Below are positions 37,359 through 56,644 of a DNA stretch of 64,000 nt, piece by piece (position 1 is the stretch's first letter; every line of letters starts with the position of its first letter). This DNA comes from Oscarella lobularis (Eukaryota > Porifera > Homoscleromorpha > Homosclerophorida > Oscarellidae). The stretch is from assembly GCF_947507565.1 (NCBI RefSeq), contig NC_089188.1, positions 1,178,001 to 1,242,000 of the forward strand. The letters run 5' to 3'. The position numbers were made by a program, and so were the translations under genes. The notes beneath the pieces were generated by a model. The model made no database searches. It saw nothing but the letters and a program-made list of their open reading frames with translations, and was not told the origin of the DNA.

Positions 37359-40300
37359 TCAATTTTGACGACGGAGTAGATTTTTTTAACGAACCAGAAA
37401 CAGGAGAGAAAGCCAACGCAACCTAAAAACGAATCCCGGTTAGCGACTGCGAGAATCAAAGTCCTCCTTCGTACCAGTGAATAGGAAGAAGAGGAGCGTT
37501 ATGAGGGTGATGTAGCCAAGGAAAAGAACGTGGCTGGCCTTTCCCTCTAGATGGAGCTGATAGTGCATGTAGTACAGGGCATAGAAAAAGAGATAGAACG
37601 ATGTGCTGCCCGTTGTCAAAACGACCTCCACCACCAATGGTAATCCTGAGAAAAAATTATTTTGGTTTATTATTACGAGAGCCTGTGACGTACTTCTGCG
37701 CAGAGGTGGAAGTAGCAGAGGAGAATGGCCGTTTCTGAGCACGTGATGAGAAGAATGAGAACGATGACGAAGAGAAAACCAAACATGTAGTAGATCTGAT
37801 GCGACCTGGAGGCAGACAATCGACTATAATTAACAAAGGCGAGGGAACAGTCTCGGCTTACCATATGCTGTTGAAAATAAAATAGCACTGAATGAAAATG
37901 CAGCCAAATGGCAGAACACCTCCCATTATGATGCCCGGTACAGGACGAGTGTACAGTGGCTAATCGATCAAATAGAGACACCCAGACTTTGTGAGAGATT
38001 GCATACCTGATCGGGTATTTGCCTAGGAATCTGATTAGTTCTAACGGGAACTGAGATCGGCTAGAGAAAAGTTGGGGTGTTTGAATCCTTAGCAATATTT
38101 CCTGCGTACGTACTTGTTTCTTAAAGCCGATGTAAGAACCAACGAACGTCAGGGGAACCGAAATTCCAAACCTAAGTATAACCCCCCGAAATTCGCCACT
38201 GCTTTTTTTTGTTGTAGCCGTGCATGCGTACCACAGAAAGAGCAGAGCGAGGAGAGTCGTAAACGGCACGGCGGCTGACGACTGTTCACCCCAGAGAAGA
38301 AGATCCAGAAAAAAGAAAATTCCAAACATGATCCTAAATCGAATATATAAAAAAAGACGAAATAGGCGTCTCAACGAAGCGTACCCCGGTATCAGAAAGG
38401 CCGAAAACAGCATGTTAGTCTTCCATTTCTCCCCCGAAAACACTGAAAACGCATATATAGACTAAGCCCCAGCGCTACGCAACGCGTAACACCCACATTT
38501 ATAGATTCTAGCTGACACATAACCCGCAGGAGCCGCAAGAAGAACGAACAAGACCTAAAGGCAAAGCTGGAGGCAGCATAAAAAACACTACGTAAACCTA
38601 CCAGAGCCGTCGTCATTAGGGCACCTCTGTTGGCCGGCGAAAGGAAACCAAAACAGGCAAACACTGATGAACCAGTGAGATCAAACATCTATGTCTAGAC
38701 GGTATTAGGAACTTACGTATAACAGTCAGCCCAATCATTCCAATTTGAGCTCCGCTTCCGACCATGACGGACAGAAGCATGCCTTGCGACGGAGGTCGAA
38801 AGACGTCGCCGTGCACCAGCTTCCAACCGAATTCTTCCTGAACGTCCTCCTAGAGAACACAGAGAAGCTCTTATAAGAAGAGCACTACATGATTTCTTTT
38901 TCCAAAAGCGTTCACATACTGATAATTCCTGGTTGTATCGAGCCAAGTCCTTGTGCAGGGTTCTCATCAAAATCATGGCCATCATGCCAGATAGAAACAG
39001 GACGATTACAAACGAGTTTACAATACTAGGAGCAGATATGAATTTAAGAAAATTCAATACTACGCTCTCCGTTTCGCTCACCTAAACCACTGAATCGACG
39101 TATGAGGCATAGAATCGAGAATGTAATCCCAACGAGAAGCCCAAGAGTGCTTATTGTTTTCCTGCAAAAAGACGACAATCTCTCGTTCAGCCCTCTCTCC
39201 GTTTTTTAGCTAACGTACGACAAAAAAGACGGAGTAGGTGAACTTGATCGTAAGCTCCTTGCTTTTTTCGTCCAACTTCAGCGGTTGAGGTGCAGGATCT
39301 TCGGGCACTTTGGTCAACGAGCTTGGATAAACGCAAACGGGTTTCGCTTTCTCGTCCGGGTTTTGATAAATACTGTAACGAAAAATGACTCTTTCGTCTC
39401 CGTTGGGGGCCCCCAATAGAGGCACCTTTGAGGAAAGACTTTAGCGCTGAGAAGTCGATTTCCATCCCAGTTCTCCGTTTCGCCGCTGTGATAGGTGATC
39501 AAAATGTTCACGTGATTAAATATGTAGTAGGTGTTCGCTTCTTTCATTTTAGGCTGAATCAAGAGAAAAAAGGTTAGAATTTCTCGAATGACAAATTGTC
39601 TTCTTACAAATGCTACACACGCTCCCTGTGGATTTCCTTGTTTATCGACATAGCAACCGACGGGAAAACCCGTCGAACAGTAGGGCTTTTTCCTCGTCTT
39701 CGACGTCATAGCACCAAGTCACCGGCATATTATCAATAATCCTAAATATGCGTAGAGTACCGGTGGTTAGAATATTCGAGGAATATAGACCCGTTGCCTT
39801 TTTACCAATGCTGCTGATAATTAAGGATCACGAGTTTCTGCAACTCTTTCAAGCGCTTTTCCGAATTGTCGCCCTGTTTGAAAGCCTTCGTGCAACAGGG
39901 AATACAAGTTTTATTCTCGCCAAAGGAAAACTTCCGGGAGAGAAAAAAAGATCGAATTAGTGACTTAGACAAAGGGAACGAACGGGGGGGGCTACGTTGT
40001 AGGGAGAAGGTCGAATTCTTTCGCCAAAGACGACCTAAATAAGAATATTACATTATTCGATAATTAGAAAACATAACGGTATGCTCTCGCCTGTCCTAAG
40101 TTTTCTGCTGGGCCCGATTTTTTCTTGGCGGCTTCCTTCACTTGGCAGAAGTCGAATCTGAAGAAGGGTTCTTCTTCTTCTTTGCCATGGCCGGAGGTGA
40201 CGTCACACTTACTTTGTGTACTCGTAAGGCAGCGCCGATTCCTCCGAGTCGAGAGCGTTCACGAAGACTTTGATGTCTGACTGCAAAACGCGCGAGAGCG

Positions 40301-40487
40301 AGCGGTCGGGTCGATGAGAGGGGAGCGAACGAGAGGAACGCGAACGACTTACGGGACACTTTTTCTCGTCGGCTTTCTCCTCGCGACAAAAGGAGACCGG
40401 CGCCATTCCCGGCAGATAGAAGCTGGACGAAAGCGCAAATAGCGAGAGAACGACGAGAACGAAGGATAACGTATGCATCCTTGGCAT
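37359..40487 (-). CDS. TM9SF2: TM9SF2-like protein (copy B, has exon 1 but carries frameshifts)
   Basis: Carries the first exon that copy A lacks: [20 protein letters not shown] is a signal peptide, and the mature N-terminus [12 protein letters not shown] is the TM9SF2 hallmark. Two one-base indels relative to copy A break the frame. An extra T at about 39690 disrupts the [11 protein letters not shown] exon, and a missing A in the CAAAACG run at about 37622 puts a stop inside [10 protein letters not shown]. The last exon (stop at 37359) is preserved. A usable gene model needs exon 1 from this copy and the remaining exons from copy A. About 240 bp separate its start from the MCM7 stop codon. 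Confidence 0.88.
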
Positions 40488-40724
40488 TACTTCACCCCGA
40501 CCGCGCTCCCGTATAGCGAGAAAACGTGACGTGTTGGCTAAAGCGCGCGGCGCGCGGAAGGAAACGCACTCGCGCAGCTCTCGCGCAGTCGATTCATTCG
40601 TTGAGCTCCAAGACCTTACACAAGTTGAATGTCTTATTTAAGAGACCAGTAGAAGCAAGTCTAGCAGTAGTACACTACTACATATGGTGATGCATCACCC
40701 TCAAATTGCTCTATTCTCGACGCG
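40488..40724. other. TM9SF2 upstream region and MCM7 3' flank
   Basis: GC-rich upstream sequence with alternating GCGC/CGCG runs (about 40540-40590), probably the TM9SF2 promoter (minus strand), abutting the 3' UTR of MCM7. No further gene is visible. Confidence 0.5.
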
Positions 40725-47359
<6,635 letters not shown>

Positions 47360-47478
47360 TGCAAACGAAGACCGGCGGGTTGCAGGTGAGATGGCGCGAA
47401 AGCGAATCGCCAAATATGGTGCTACAGAGAGTTCCCGGCTGAGGAGACGAAACTTTAGTCGACACCCTTGCAACAACA
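47360..47478. promoter_or_regulatory. Divergent promoter between MCM7 and an unrecognised gene
   Basis: There are 119 bp between the MCM7 start (minus) and the best start of the plus-strand gene at 47479. No clear TATA box is seen. The plus-strand gene could also have an untranslated exon here. Confidence 0.4.
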
Positions 47479-48680
47479 ATGTCGGGATCTCTCGTCATAC
47501 CAGCTACGCTACCAGATCATTTCAGAAAAGCGGATGGCTCCAAAGGCGTCACAATGGACTCACTCTTATCCTTCGAGCTTAGATCAGGTAATTCGACAGG
47601 GGACAGTGCATAGAATGAAGTGCAGTGGTCTAAGATGCAGCCATAGTCTACAGAGCCGTTTTAGAGCTTGATCAGACATGACTAGGGGTGTGGCCACTTG
47701 AAAGCAAAGTTGACGTATCCCTTTGCTTCGTCTCTCGCGTTATAGTTCCCAATTTCCATTCCTTGCATTCCTTGCATGCATTGAGGGGAGAGAAGAGGCG
47801 GGCACCTTGCACCTGCTTTTCAGCTCTTTCTCACTATAGTCGATAATCTCTATCACATTGACGGCGATAAGAAGAAGCTCTTCGTCGAATTCCAAGAGAC
47901 GGCAGTAGAATACGGCAAAACCGAGAAATCGACCATACCCGCCTTAGCCGACATTGATCTGAGCTCGGCACAAAAGCGTCCGATCAAGTTCAAATTCGTC
48001 AAGGCGACCCACGTTCAGTGGGGCATCAACTTCGCCGGCGTTGTCAAAGTGGAACACGAGGACGGCGCAGTGATCGACGTCTACGTGCCAGGGATCAGAA
48101 CATATGACATAGCTGGAATAACAGGTCAATTAGAGGACCCCCTTTTTCCATCTGCATGACGGCACCATGCATTTATCTATAGGAGATCCCCACGCCAGCG
48201 AACGCATTGGTGGCAACTGCGCCAACACTCAGACGGCGATTTCCGCCGTGGAATTGATTGCATTGAAAGAGGGCGCTTCGGTTGACGATTTAGGTAAAAT
48301 ACAGACGGCGGTGAGTGGCATCGTTCGCTGTTTCCACGGTCGCGTTGCCTTGTCCAAGTGGATGCAGCTGCAGCTCGTCGAAGCTGTTCTAGAAAAGAAA
48401 CCGGTTACACCGTATCCAGAATTTGTTCAGAAACAGGTACTAATTTTGATCATACTCGATTTCTTTATATATCTTTTTTTAATTAATTAAGGTTGATAGC
48501 GGTGATTTGGAGTTGGATTCCAATCGCGAGCATACGAAGGCTTTTTTGGAGTCGTATCGTTCTGGGAGCCCTCGCTTGCCGGCTCAGTATTACAAAAAAG
48601 TGAAGGCTAAAGATTTGGCGTTTCTACCAGATTTGCTCACCTCGGATCAGATGAAAGAATTCAATCAAATGACTGAATAG
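47479..48680 (+). CDS. Unrecognised protein, four or more exons
   Basis: I do not recognise this family. Exon 1 (47479-47587) encodes MSGSLVIPATLPDHFRKADG and ends SFELRS before GTAATT. Exon 2 begins after CTCACTATAG at about 47839 and reads VDNLYHIDGDKKKLFVEFQE, then SSAQKRPIKFKFVKATHVQW and GVVKVEHEDGAVIDVYVPGI. Exon 3 (about 48182-48436) has DPHASERIGGNCANTQTAIS and an amphipathic stretch ending FVQKQ. The last exon runs from about 48492 (VDSGDLELDSNREHTKAFLE) to SDQMKEFNQMTE. No signal peptide or membrane segment is visible; the product looks soluble and about 250 residues long. It is tail-to-tail with the next gene (about 110 bp between stops). Intron phases and codon use look like the neighbours, so it is probably a real gene. 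Confidence 0.7.
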
Positions 48681-48793
48681 GCATTGACGAACTTTTTCTC
48701 ATATATACTATCATGCATCCACTTTCTTCAATGTGTGCACTTGAAGTTGTGTTTTTGTTTACACAAAAGAATCTGTAGCCAAGAGATTTCATA

Positions 48794-49339
48794 TCAGTCA
48801 ATTCCGCACGCACCGTTCATGCGTGCGATACAAGAAACGAAGATGAAACCAGAGACGACAATCGCAAGGGCACCGCTCATCATCATCAGCAGATCCTCAA
48901 CGAGTTGATTTCTCTGGCAGCTAAGGCCGAAGCAATTTCCGGCCGTACTCGAATCCTTGACTAACACCCAAACCAGGACAAGGACGAATAACAAGGAAAG
49001 AAAAAAAACGCAGACGAGAAACCTTACGTCACTGAATAAACGAGCTTCACATTTCTTAACGAAAGTGACGAACCGAAAGGAAGTAAGACGTCGAAAGAAT
49101 TTGAGTAGTAAAAGCCCAATAGGAACCAGAATGTTTATAACGCTCGATAGCATTGATCCATTGTAGTACGAGAGACCAATCATTCCGATAAGAAATTGAA
49201 ATAGCAATCCGCCAATAAGTATGGTGCCGTTCGCCTCGCTCCGCGTGCGTCGCGCTACGATTTCAACATCGCAATTAAGAACTCTAGTACGATAAATGGC
49301 GCCATTAGAGCTTGCGTTCTTGAAGTCAGCAAAAGACAT
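48794..49339 (-). CDS. Small four-helix membrane protein, unrecognised
   Basis: A 181-residue single-exon protein starting MSFADFKNASSNGAIY. Four hydrophobic segments are visible: ILIGGLLFQFLIGMIGLSYY (about residue 40), VINILVPIGLLLLKFF (about 67), FLVCVFFLSLLFVLVLVWVL (about 107) and MMMSGALAIVVSGFIFVSCI (about 152). A Cys-containing loop (NCFGLSC) lies between segments 3 and 4. This is a tetraspan layout like that of MS4A-type or tetraspanin-like proteins, but I see no diagnostic family motif. The next minus-strand gene has the same layout. Confidence 0.65.
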   Translation of the reverse strand: MSFADFKNASSNGAIYRTRVLNCDVEIVARRTRSEANGTILIGGLLFQFLIGMIGLSYYNGSMLSSVINILVPIGLLLLKFFRRLTSFRFVTFVKKCEARLFSDVRFLVCVFFLSLLFVLVLVWVLVKDSSTAGNCFGLSCQRNQLVEDLLMMMSGALAIVVSGFIFVSCIARMNGACGID

Positions 49340-49661
49340 GTTTGACGCCAGGCAAGATTCTCAGAAGATCCGGTCAGGTGAGGCTTATCAGTCACAGAGA
49401 TGTCCGATACGTACTTTACTCAGGCAATACTTCCCAGCCAGCGTTTGAGTTGTTATTGATTTCATTCATTGAAAATATCTTCTACAGTGAAAAAGGGAAT
49501 GTGGACTATTTGATAGAAGCTCACCTTATAAATATGACAACTTTTAGAAGACCATCTCATCTCAAAACATTTTCAGATTCACTTTCATATCAAAAACAGC
49601 AATCAGCAAGAAATAAGAAAAGCAGCGGGCCAGCGAGTCCGTACCACTGTAATCAGCATGA
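49340..49661. other. Spacer between two tetraspan genes
   Basis: AT-rich sequence containing the 5' flank of the gene at 48794-49339 and the 3' UTR of the gene at 49662-50240. Nothing else is supported. Confidence 0.4.
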
Positions 49662-50240
49662 TCATGCTAACAGTGCTATTGACCCAAATATGGCACAGAA
49701 AGAAAAGATGATGCCAAACGCCCCATTGGCCATGAGCGACTGAAACGTAACGGACGTAAATTGATTGTCCCTACCCGTTTCGCACTGATAGTGACGCTCG
49801 TCGGGACGCCAGTTGTCATAGCACCGGTCAAGATAGTTGACGATGATGCACGACTGAACGAGCAGGAGAATCGAGAACAGAAGCACGGCAACCGGCATCA
49901 TCTTCGACTCTTTGTATCCCTTGCATGCCATCATGCAAAGGACGCCCAAAACGGCGAGAAGAACGTCGCCGAGCATCGCTGCGATGGCAGGTGGAACGAA
50001 CGTGTCGACGACGTTGATGTAGTAGGTGAAGGCGCAGAACACGGCGCCGCTGAAAAGAAGCTGGAGAAGACCGATGACATAGACGGCGATTTCGGCCCTC
50101 CTTTTCCACAGCGGGATCGTGGTGGCGGAGTAGGACGGCGGAGCGACGAGCGCAGACTTCATCGTCGCGGCGGACGATGGAGGAACGTAGGAAATAGGTT
50201 GCAAAGCGGTTTCTTCGCTGGACGGGTGGGAATACATCTT
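49662..50240 (-). CDS. Four-helix membrane protein, MS4A-like layout
   Basis: Single-exon frame starting MYSHPSSEETALQPI (ATG 50240). An in-frame ATG at 50297 would add 19 residues, but a CCAG acceptor-like site lies between. Four hydrophobic segments: AVYVIGLLQLLFSGAVFCAF, AAMLGDVLLAVLGVLCMMAC, MPVAVLLFSILLLVQSCIIV and FGIIFSFCAIFGSIALLA at the C-terminus. A long hydrophilic loop with paired Cys (RCYDNW, YQCETG) precedes the last helix. The N-terminal tail has a PPSY motif of the kind bound by WW domains. The layout recalls MS4A/TMEM176-type proteins; assignment is tentative. It is probably a diverged tandem relative of the gene at 48794-49339. Confidence 0.65.
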   Translation of the reverse strand, partial: KMYSHPSSEETALQPISYVPPSSAATMKSALVAPPSYSATTIPLWKRRAEIAVYVIGLLQLLFSGAVFCAFTYYINVVDTFVPPAIAAMLGDVLLAVLGVLCMMACKGYKESKMMPVAVLLFSILLLVQSCIIVNYLDRCYDNWRPDERHYQCETGRDNQFTSVTFQSLMANGAFGIIFSFCAIFGSIALLA

Positions 50241-50353
50241 GACACTTCCTGGCACGGGTGCAGTTATAGCAGTCACAAGATCGACGACGTAACGCACTAA
50301 TTTTGGTCATCACGTGCGATTAATTAGGAGGCTGGCTTAGCTTCGTGCATTCT

Positions 50354-51487
50354 TCAATTTAGAAATGGGTATGGGTAAACCATCCCGTTTGATATGATAG
50401 TCATTACTTTAAAGCGACTTCCCATTGCGGTGCTGCCAACCAGCATATTGTAGCCACTATGCAAATCTTTTGCTACGTCTTCACTGGCATTCGCTTCTAG
50501 TGCACGAAGTCTCACATCAATACCCATTTTCTTCAAGAACTCCCTTTGAGTCATGGGTCCAAGACACTTGGCAGAACTTCCAACGAATTCCTTTATATAA
50601 GAAAAGTCAACGTCAGCAGTCAAGTCAACCGATCCTGGCTCTAAGAGAACATCGTGCAGAGAATGCTTCCTAAAACCTCTCAGAGTCAGTCCACCCGGCC
50701 CATCTCGACCATAATCAATAACGAGCGCAGCACCCTTTGCACAAGACAGATGACGACAGATTTCCAGAGTAACTAATCCAGCAGAAGGGCAAACTTCAAG
50801 AGCTTCCAAGTCAGCAGGTAAGACACGATTTTCCATAAACCCCAGCGCCGGCGTGGGACCCGGTGCCTTGACAAAACGAAACCCACCGGCCTCGTTCGAG
50901 ACGACATCGACCAAGATCTCCCTCCATCCCCTTCGCGTCAATACGAACTGATACACAGGCAAAGCGTCGAAAAATTCGTGAGCAAGAAACACCGTAAAGG
51001 ACGACGATTCGACGGGAAGCGCTTGAATCGAGTCGAACCATCGAAATGAAGAAGTGTCCTTGTCGAAGTTCTCGAGCGCCTTTCGCTGAAGCTCTTGCAT
51101 TTTGGGACTGATTTCGACCATGTCGACTTTCAACGCTTCGTCGAAGCCCGAAAATTGACGGGAGAGTCGGACTACGTCGCTCGCAAGCGTTCCCCGACCC
51201 GGTCCGAGTTCGACGAGCCGAAACGACGACGGTTCGCCGTTTTCTCGCCACAGATGAACGCACCAAATTCCGAGCATTTCGCCGAAGAGTTGACTTATCT
51301 CGGGCGACGTTATGAAGTCGCCTTTCGCGCCGAAAACGTCGCGATTCATGTAGTAGCCCGTGGAGGCGTTTGTGAGCGCTAGACGCATGTAATCGGCGAC
51401 GCTGATCGGACCGCGAGCGAGAATCATCTGGTATAAAGTCGACGAGACGGCGGAGAGCCGTCGAAGACCTCGTACAAGTGAGATCAT
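50354..51487 (-). CDS. NDUFAF7: NDUFAF7, mitochondrial arginine methyltransferase for complex I assembly
   Basis: MidA-family SAM-dependent methyltransferase that dimethylates NDUFS2 during complex I assembly in the mitochondrial matrix. Family landmarks: GPISVADYMRLALTNASTGY with YYMNRDVFGAKGDFITSPEI, then SQLFGEMLGIW, the SAM-binding loop LVELGPGRGTLASDVVR, the acidic SAM-contact strand VDMVEISPKMQELQ, and LAHEFFDALPVYQF, all in the expected order. The C-terminal half has ALVIDYGRDG and QREFLKKMGID. The start MISLVRGLRRLSAVSS at 51487 gives a basic, serine-rich presequence suited to mitochondrial import. The frame is open upstream to 51745, but that would overlap COMMD2 exon 1 and lengthen the protein beyond the family. 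It is intronless and diverges from COMMD2 across 82 bp. Confidence 0.95.
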   Translation of the reverse strand: MISLVRGLRRLSAVSSTLYQMILARGPISVADYMRLALTNASTGYYMNRDVFGAKGDFITSPEISQLFGEMLGIWCVHLWRENGEPSSFRLVELGPGRGTLASDVVRLSRQFSGFDEALKVDMVEISPKMQELQRKALENFDKDTSSFRWFDSIQALPVESSSFTVFLAHEFFDALPVYQFVLTRRGWREILVDVVSNEAGGFRFVKAPGPTPALGFMENRVLPADLEALEVCPSAGLVTLEICRHLSCAKGAALVIDYGRDGPGGLTLRGFRKHSLHDVLLEPGSVDLTADVDFSYIKEFVGSSAKCLGPMTQREFLKKMGIDVRLRALEANASEDVAKDLHSGYNMLVGSTAMGSRFKVMTIISNGMVYPYPFLN

Positions 51488-51569
51488 ACGAGGAAAGCGA
51501 AGTTTTTCGCTAGTATCGCCAACGCTAACGCGCTGGTGCTTACGTTGACCGTAAGGATCTACTTTCAAG
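51488..51569. promoter_or_regulatory. Divergent promoter between NDUFAF7 and COMMD2
   Basis: Only 82 bp separate the two start codons. Position alone supports a shared promoter; no TATA box is seen. Confidence 0.45.
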
Positions 51570-52464
51570 ATGCTCATCGTCTTAGGAGAAGAGCACAAGG
51601 AGCATTTGAGTTTCCTCAACGACGTCGATGCAGATGGCAAGCTCGTGCATTCGCTTGGTGACCTAATATCGACTTGGCATATCGTAGTTGTTCGAGAATT
51701 TTGCAAAATCGCCGTGGAATTTCTGCGAAAGGGCGTCAATCCCAAATTATACCATTCAGCAACTCGTAAGGCGTACAGTAGGCTAATTCAGGATCGATAT
51801 GAGCCACTTGTGTGTCTACTAATTTAAAAATTTGATTTTCGCAGAAAAATTGGGCGTCAGTGCAGAGACAGTGAAACACGGTATCGAAGGTCTTATGTAC
51901 CTAATGACAGAGTGTGCCAAATTAATGGTAGAAACGATAGAAACGTATATATAATCATTACTCATTAGCTGCCGTTATATTGAGATATCCGAATTGGACT
52001 TCAAAGACTCTGTCATGGTGCTGGGCTTTTCAGAGGATCTCAATGACGAGATGCTTCGTCTGTATCTGGAACACAGGAAAGAAATTCGCGCAATTTTGTC
52101 CGAAATGTCCATGGACTTGCCTCACTACCACAACCTAGAATGGCGTCTCGACGTACAGGTGACTAAGTCGAGATCTACAGAATCGATTACCTAGACGCTG
52201 TCGTAGCTTGCCAGTAGAAGTCTCAGACGACAAACAGATCCCAGCATCGTCATGAGATTGCATACTAAAGACCGTGGTATGCCAAGTTTTTTTCTTCTTC
52301 TTCTTTTGTCTAAATTGATTCGTTTTTCCAAAGGCAAATCTGACGTTCAAGTGCTTCAAGCCGATCCGGCCAATCTCCTTCACATGGCCAATGTGCTCGA
52401 GGAAGCTTTGGGAGAAATGAAAACGGCGCACTGCCGCCGCATACTTAGAAATATTAAGACGTGA
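51570..52464 (+). CDS. COMMD2: COMMD2, COMM-domain Commander complex subunit
   Basis: Subunit of the Commander complex that recycles endosomal membrane cargo. Exon 1 reads MLIVLGEEHKEHLSFLNDVD. After a short intron (acceptor TATCGTAG at about 51687), exon 2 reads REFCKIAVEFLRKGVNPKLY. Exon 3 gives LGVSAETVKHGIEGLMYLMT. Exon 4 has SELDFKDSVMVLGFSEDLND and YHNLEWRLDVQ, the COMM-domain signature. The last exon ends VLQADPANLLHMANVLEEAL and CRRILRNIKT. Length (about 200 residues) and exon order match vertebrate COMMD2 closely. The stop is 56 bp from the GFM1 stop (tail-to-tail). Confidence 0.96.
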
Positions 52465-52520
52465 ATTGATTCTCCGGGGGCAGCTCGTTTTTTTACAACA
52501 ATATACCGTGGTGTGGAGTT

Positions 52521-55941
<3,421 letters not shown>

Positions 55942-56150
55942 TTTGTTGGTGCACGTGGACCGAAAGCTAATGCGCGTGCGTGAGCGAAGGCGACTCGTTG
56001 GGCCATCTCCATCCGTCCCGTACAGCGAAAAAAAGGGCAATCGAAGACTGTTCTAAGCGTCAAACGAGGTGTGACATCGTTTCGAATCGAACCGCTAACC
56101 AGTAGACCCCATTATCGCTACTCACGCCTTCTTCCCGTAGCGAAATACCG
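55942..56150. promoter_or_regulatory. Divergent promoter between GFM1 and RPL35A
   Basis: A 209-bp space (110 bp if the longer GFM1 start is used). On the plus strand just before the RPL35A ATG there is a pyrimidine run CCTTCTTCCCG (about 56128-56138), like the 5' terminal oligopyrimidine start of ribosomal-protein mRNAs. Confidence 0.45.
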
Positions 56151-56607
56151 ATGCCGACGACACGAAGGTACGATGCACACACTCGCGAGAACATCTACTC
56201 ATCCTACCGTCACCTAGACTCTACTGCAAAGGGATTTTTCTCGGCTTCAAGCGCGGGCTCCGAAACCAACATCCCAATACGTCCCTTCTGCGCATCGACG
56301 GCGTCGAAGAACGCAAGGAGACGGAATTCTACATGGGAAAGCGCGTCGCGTTCGTGTACCGAGCGAAAAAGAAATCGCGCACGGCCGGCCTGAAGGGCCA
56401 GAATCCGAGCAAGTTTCGAGTGATTTGGGGACGAGTGACGCGACCCCACGGCAATAGCGGCGTCGTTCGAGCGAAATTCAGGCACAATTTGCCGCCGAAA
56501 GCAATGGGAGCTACAGTGCGAGTGGTGAGGGAATCGAAAAAAAAAATGAATGGCTATATTGTATGCTACGTTTCTCTGTCTAGATGCTCTATCCATCGAG
56601 AATCTGA
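56151..56607 (+). CDS. RPL35A: RPL35A, ribosomal protein eL33
   Basis: Component of the large cytosolic ribosomal subunit. Three exons: 56151-56167 (MPTTR plus two bases), 56218-56524 and 56584-56607. The joined product reads [20 protein letters not shown], then [54 protein letters not shown] and ends VRVMLYPSRI. Each block matches eL33, and the total of about 115 residues matches the family. Introns are 50 and 59 bp. The first exon is only 17 bp and would be missed by frame-based prediction. AATAAA at about 56664 is a plausible poly(A) signal, which would place the 3' UTR across the end of the minus-strand bHLH gene. Confidence 0.96.
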
Positions 56608-56644
56608 ACTGCATTTGAGTATCGTTCATTTTCTGTTCTTGCTT

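Larger units (their letters stand above)
35249..40383. repeat. Copy B of the 5.1-kb duplicated block
   Basis: Near-identical to 29906-35048. Differences seen include a 10-bp deletion near 35960 (GCATAAAAGCAAATCT in A versus GCATCT in B), a 4-bp insertion in an ARGLU1 intron near 37015, and several one-base indels. Three of the one-base indels break reading frames (36560, 37622 and 39690 regions). The pattern fits an alternative haplotype of lower base quality. Confidence 0.93.

Noticed and set aside
51488-51745. Longer NDUFAF7 N-terminus starting at 51745
   Set aside because: It would overlap COMMD2 exon 1 on the other strand. The extra residues are antisense to conserved COMMD2 coding sequence, and the family starts near 51487.
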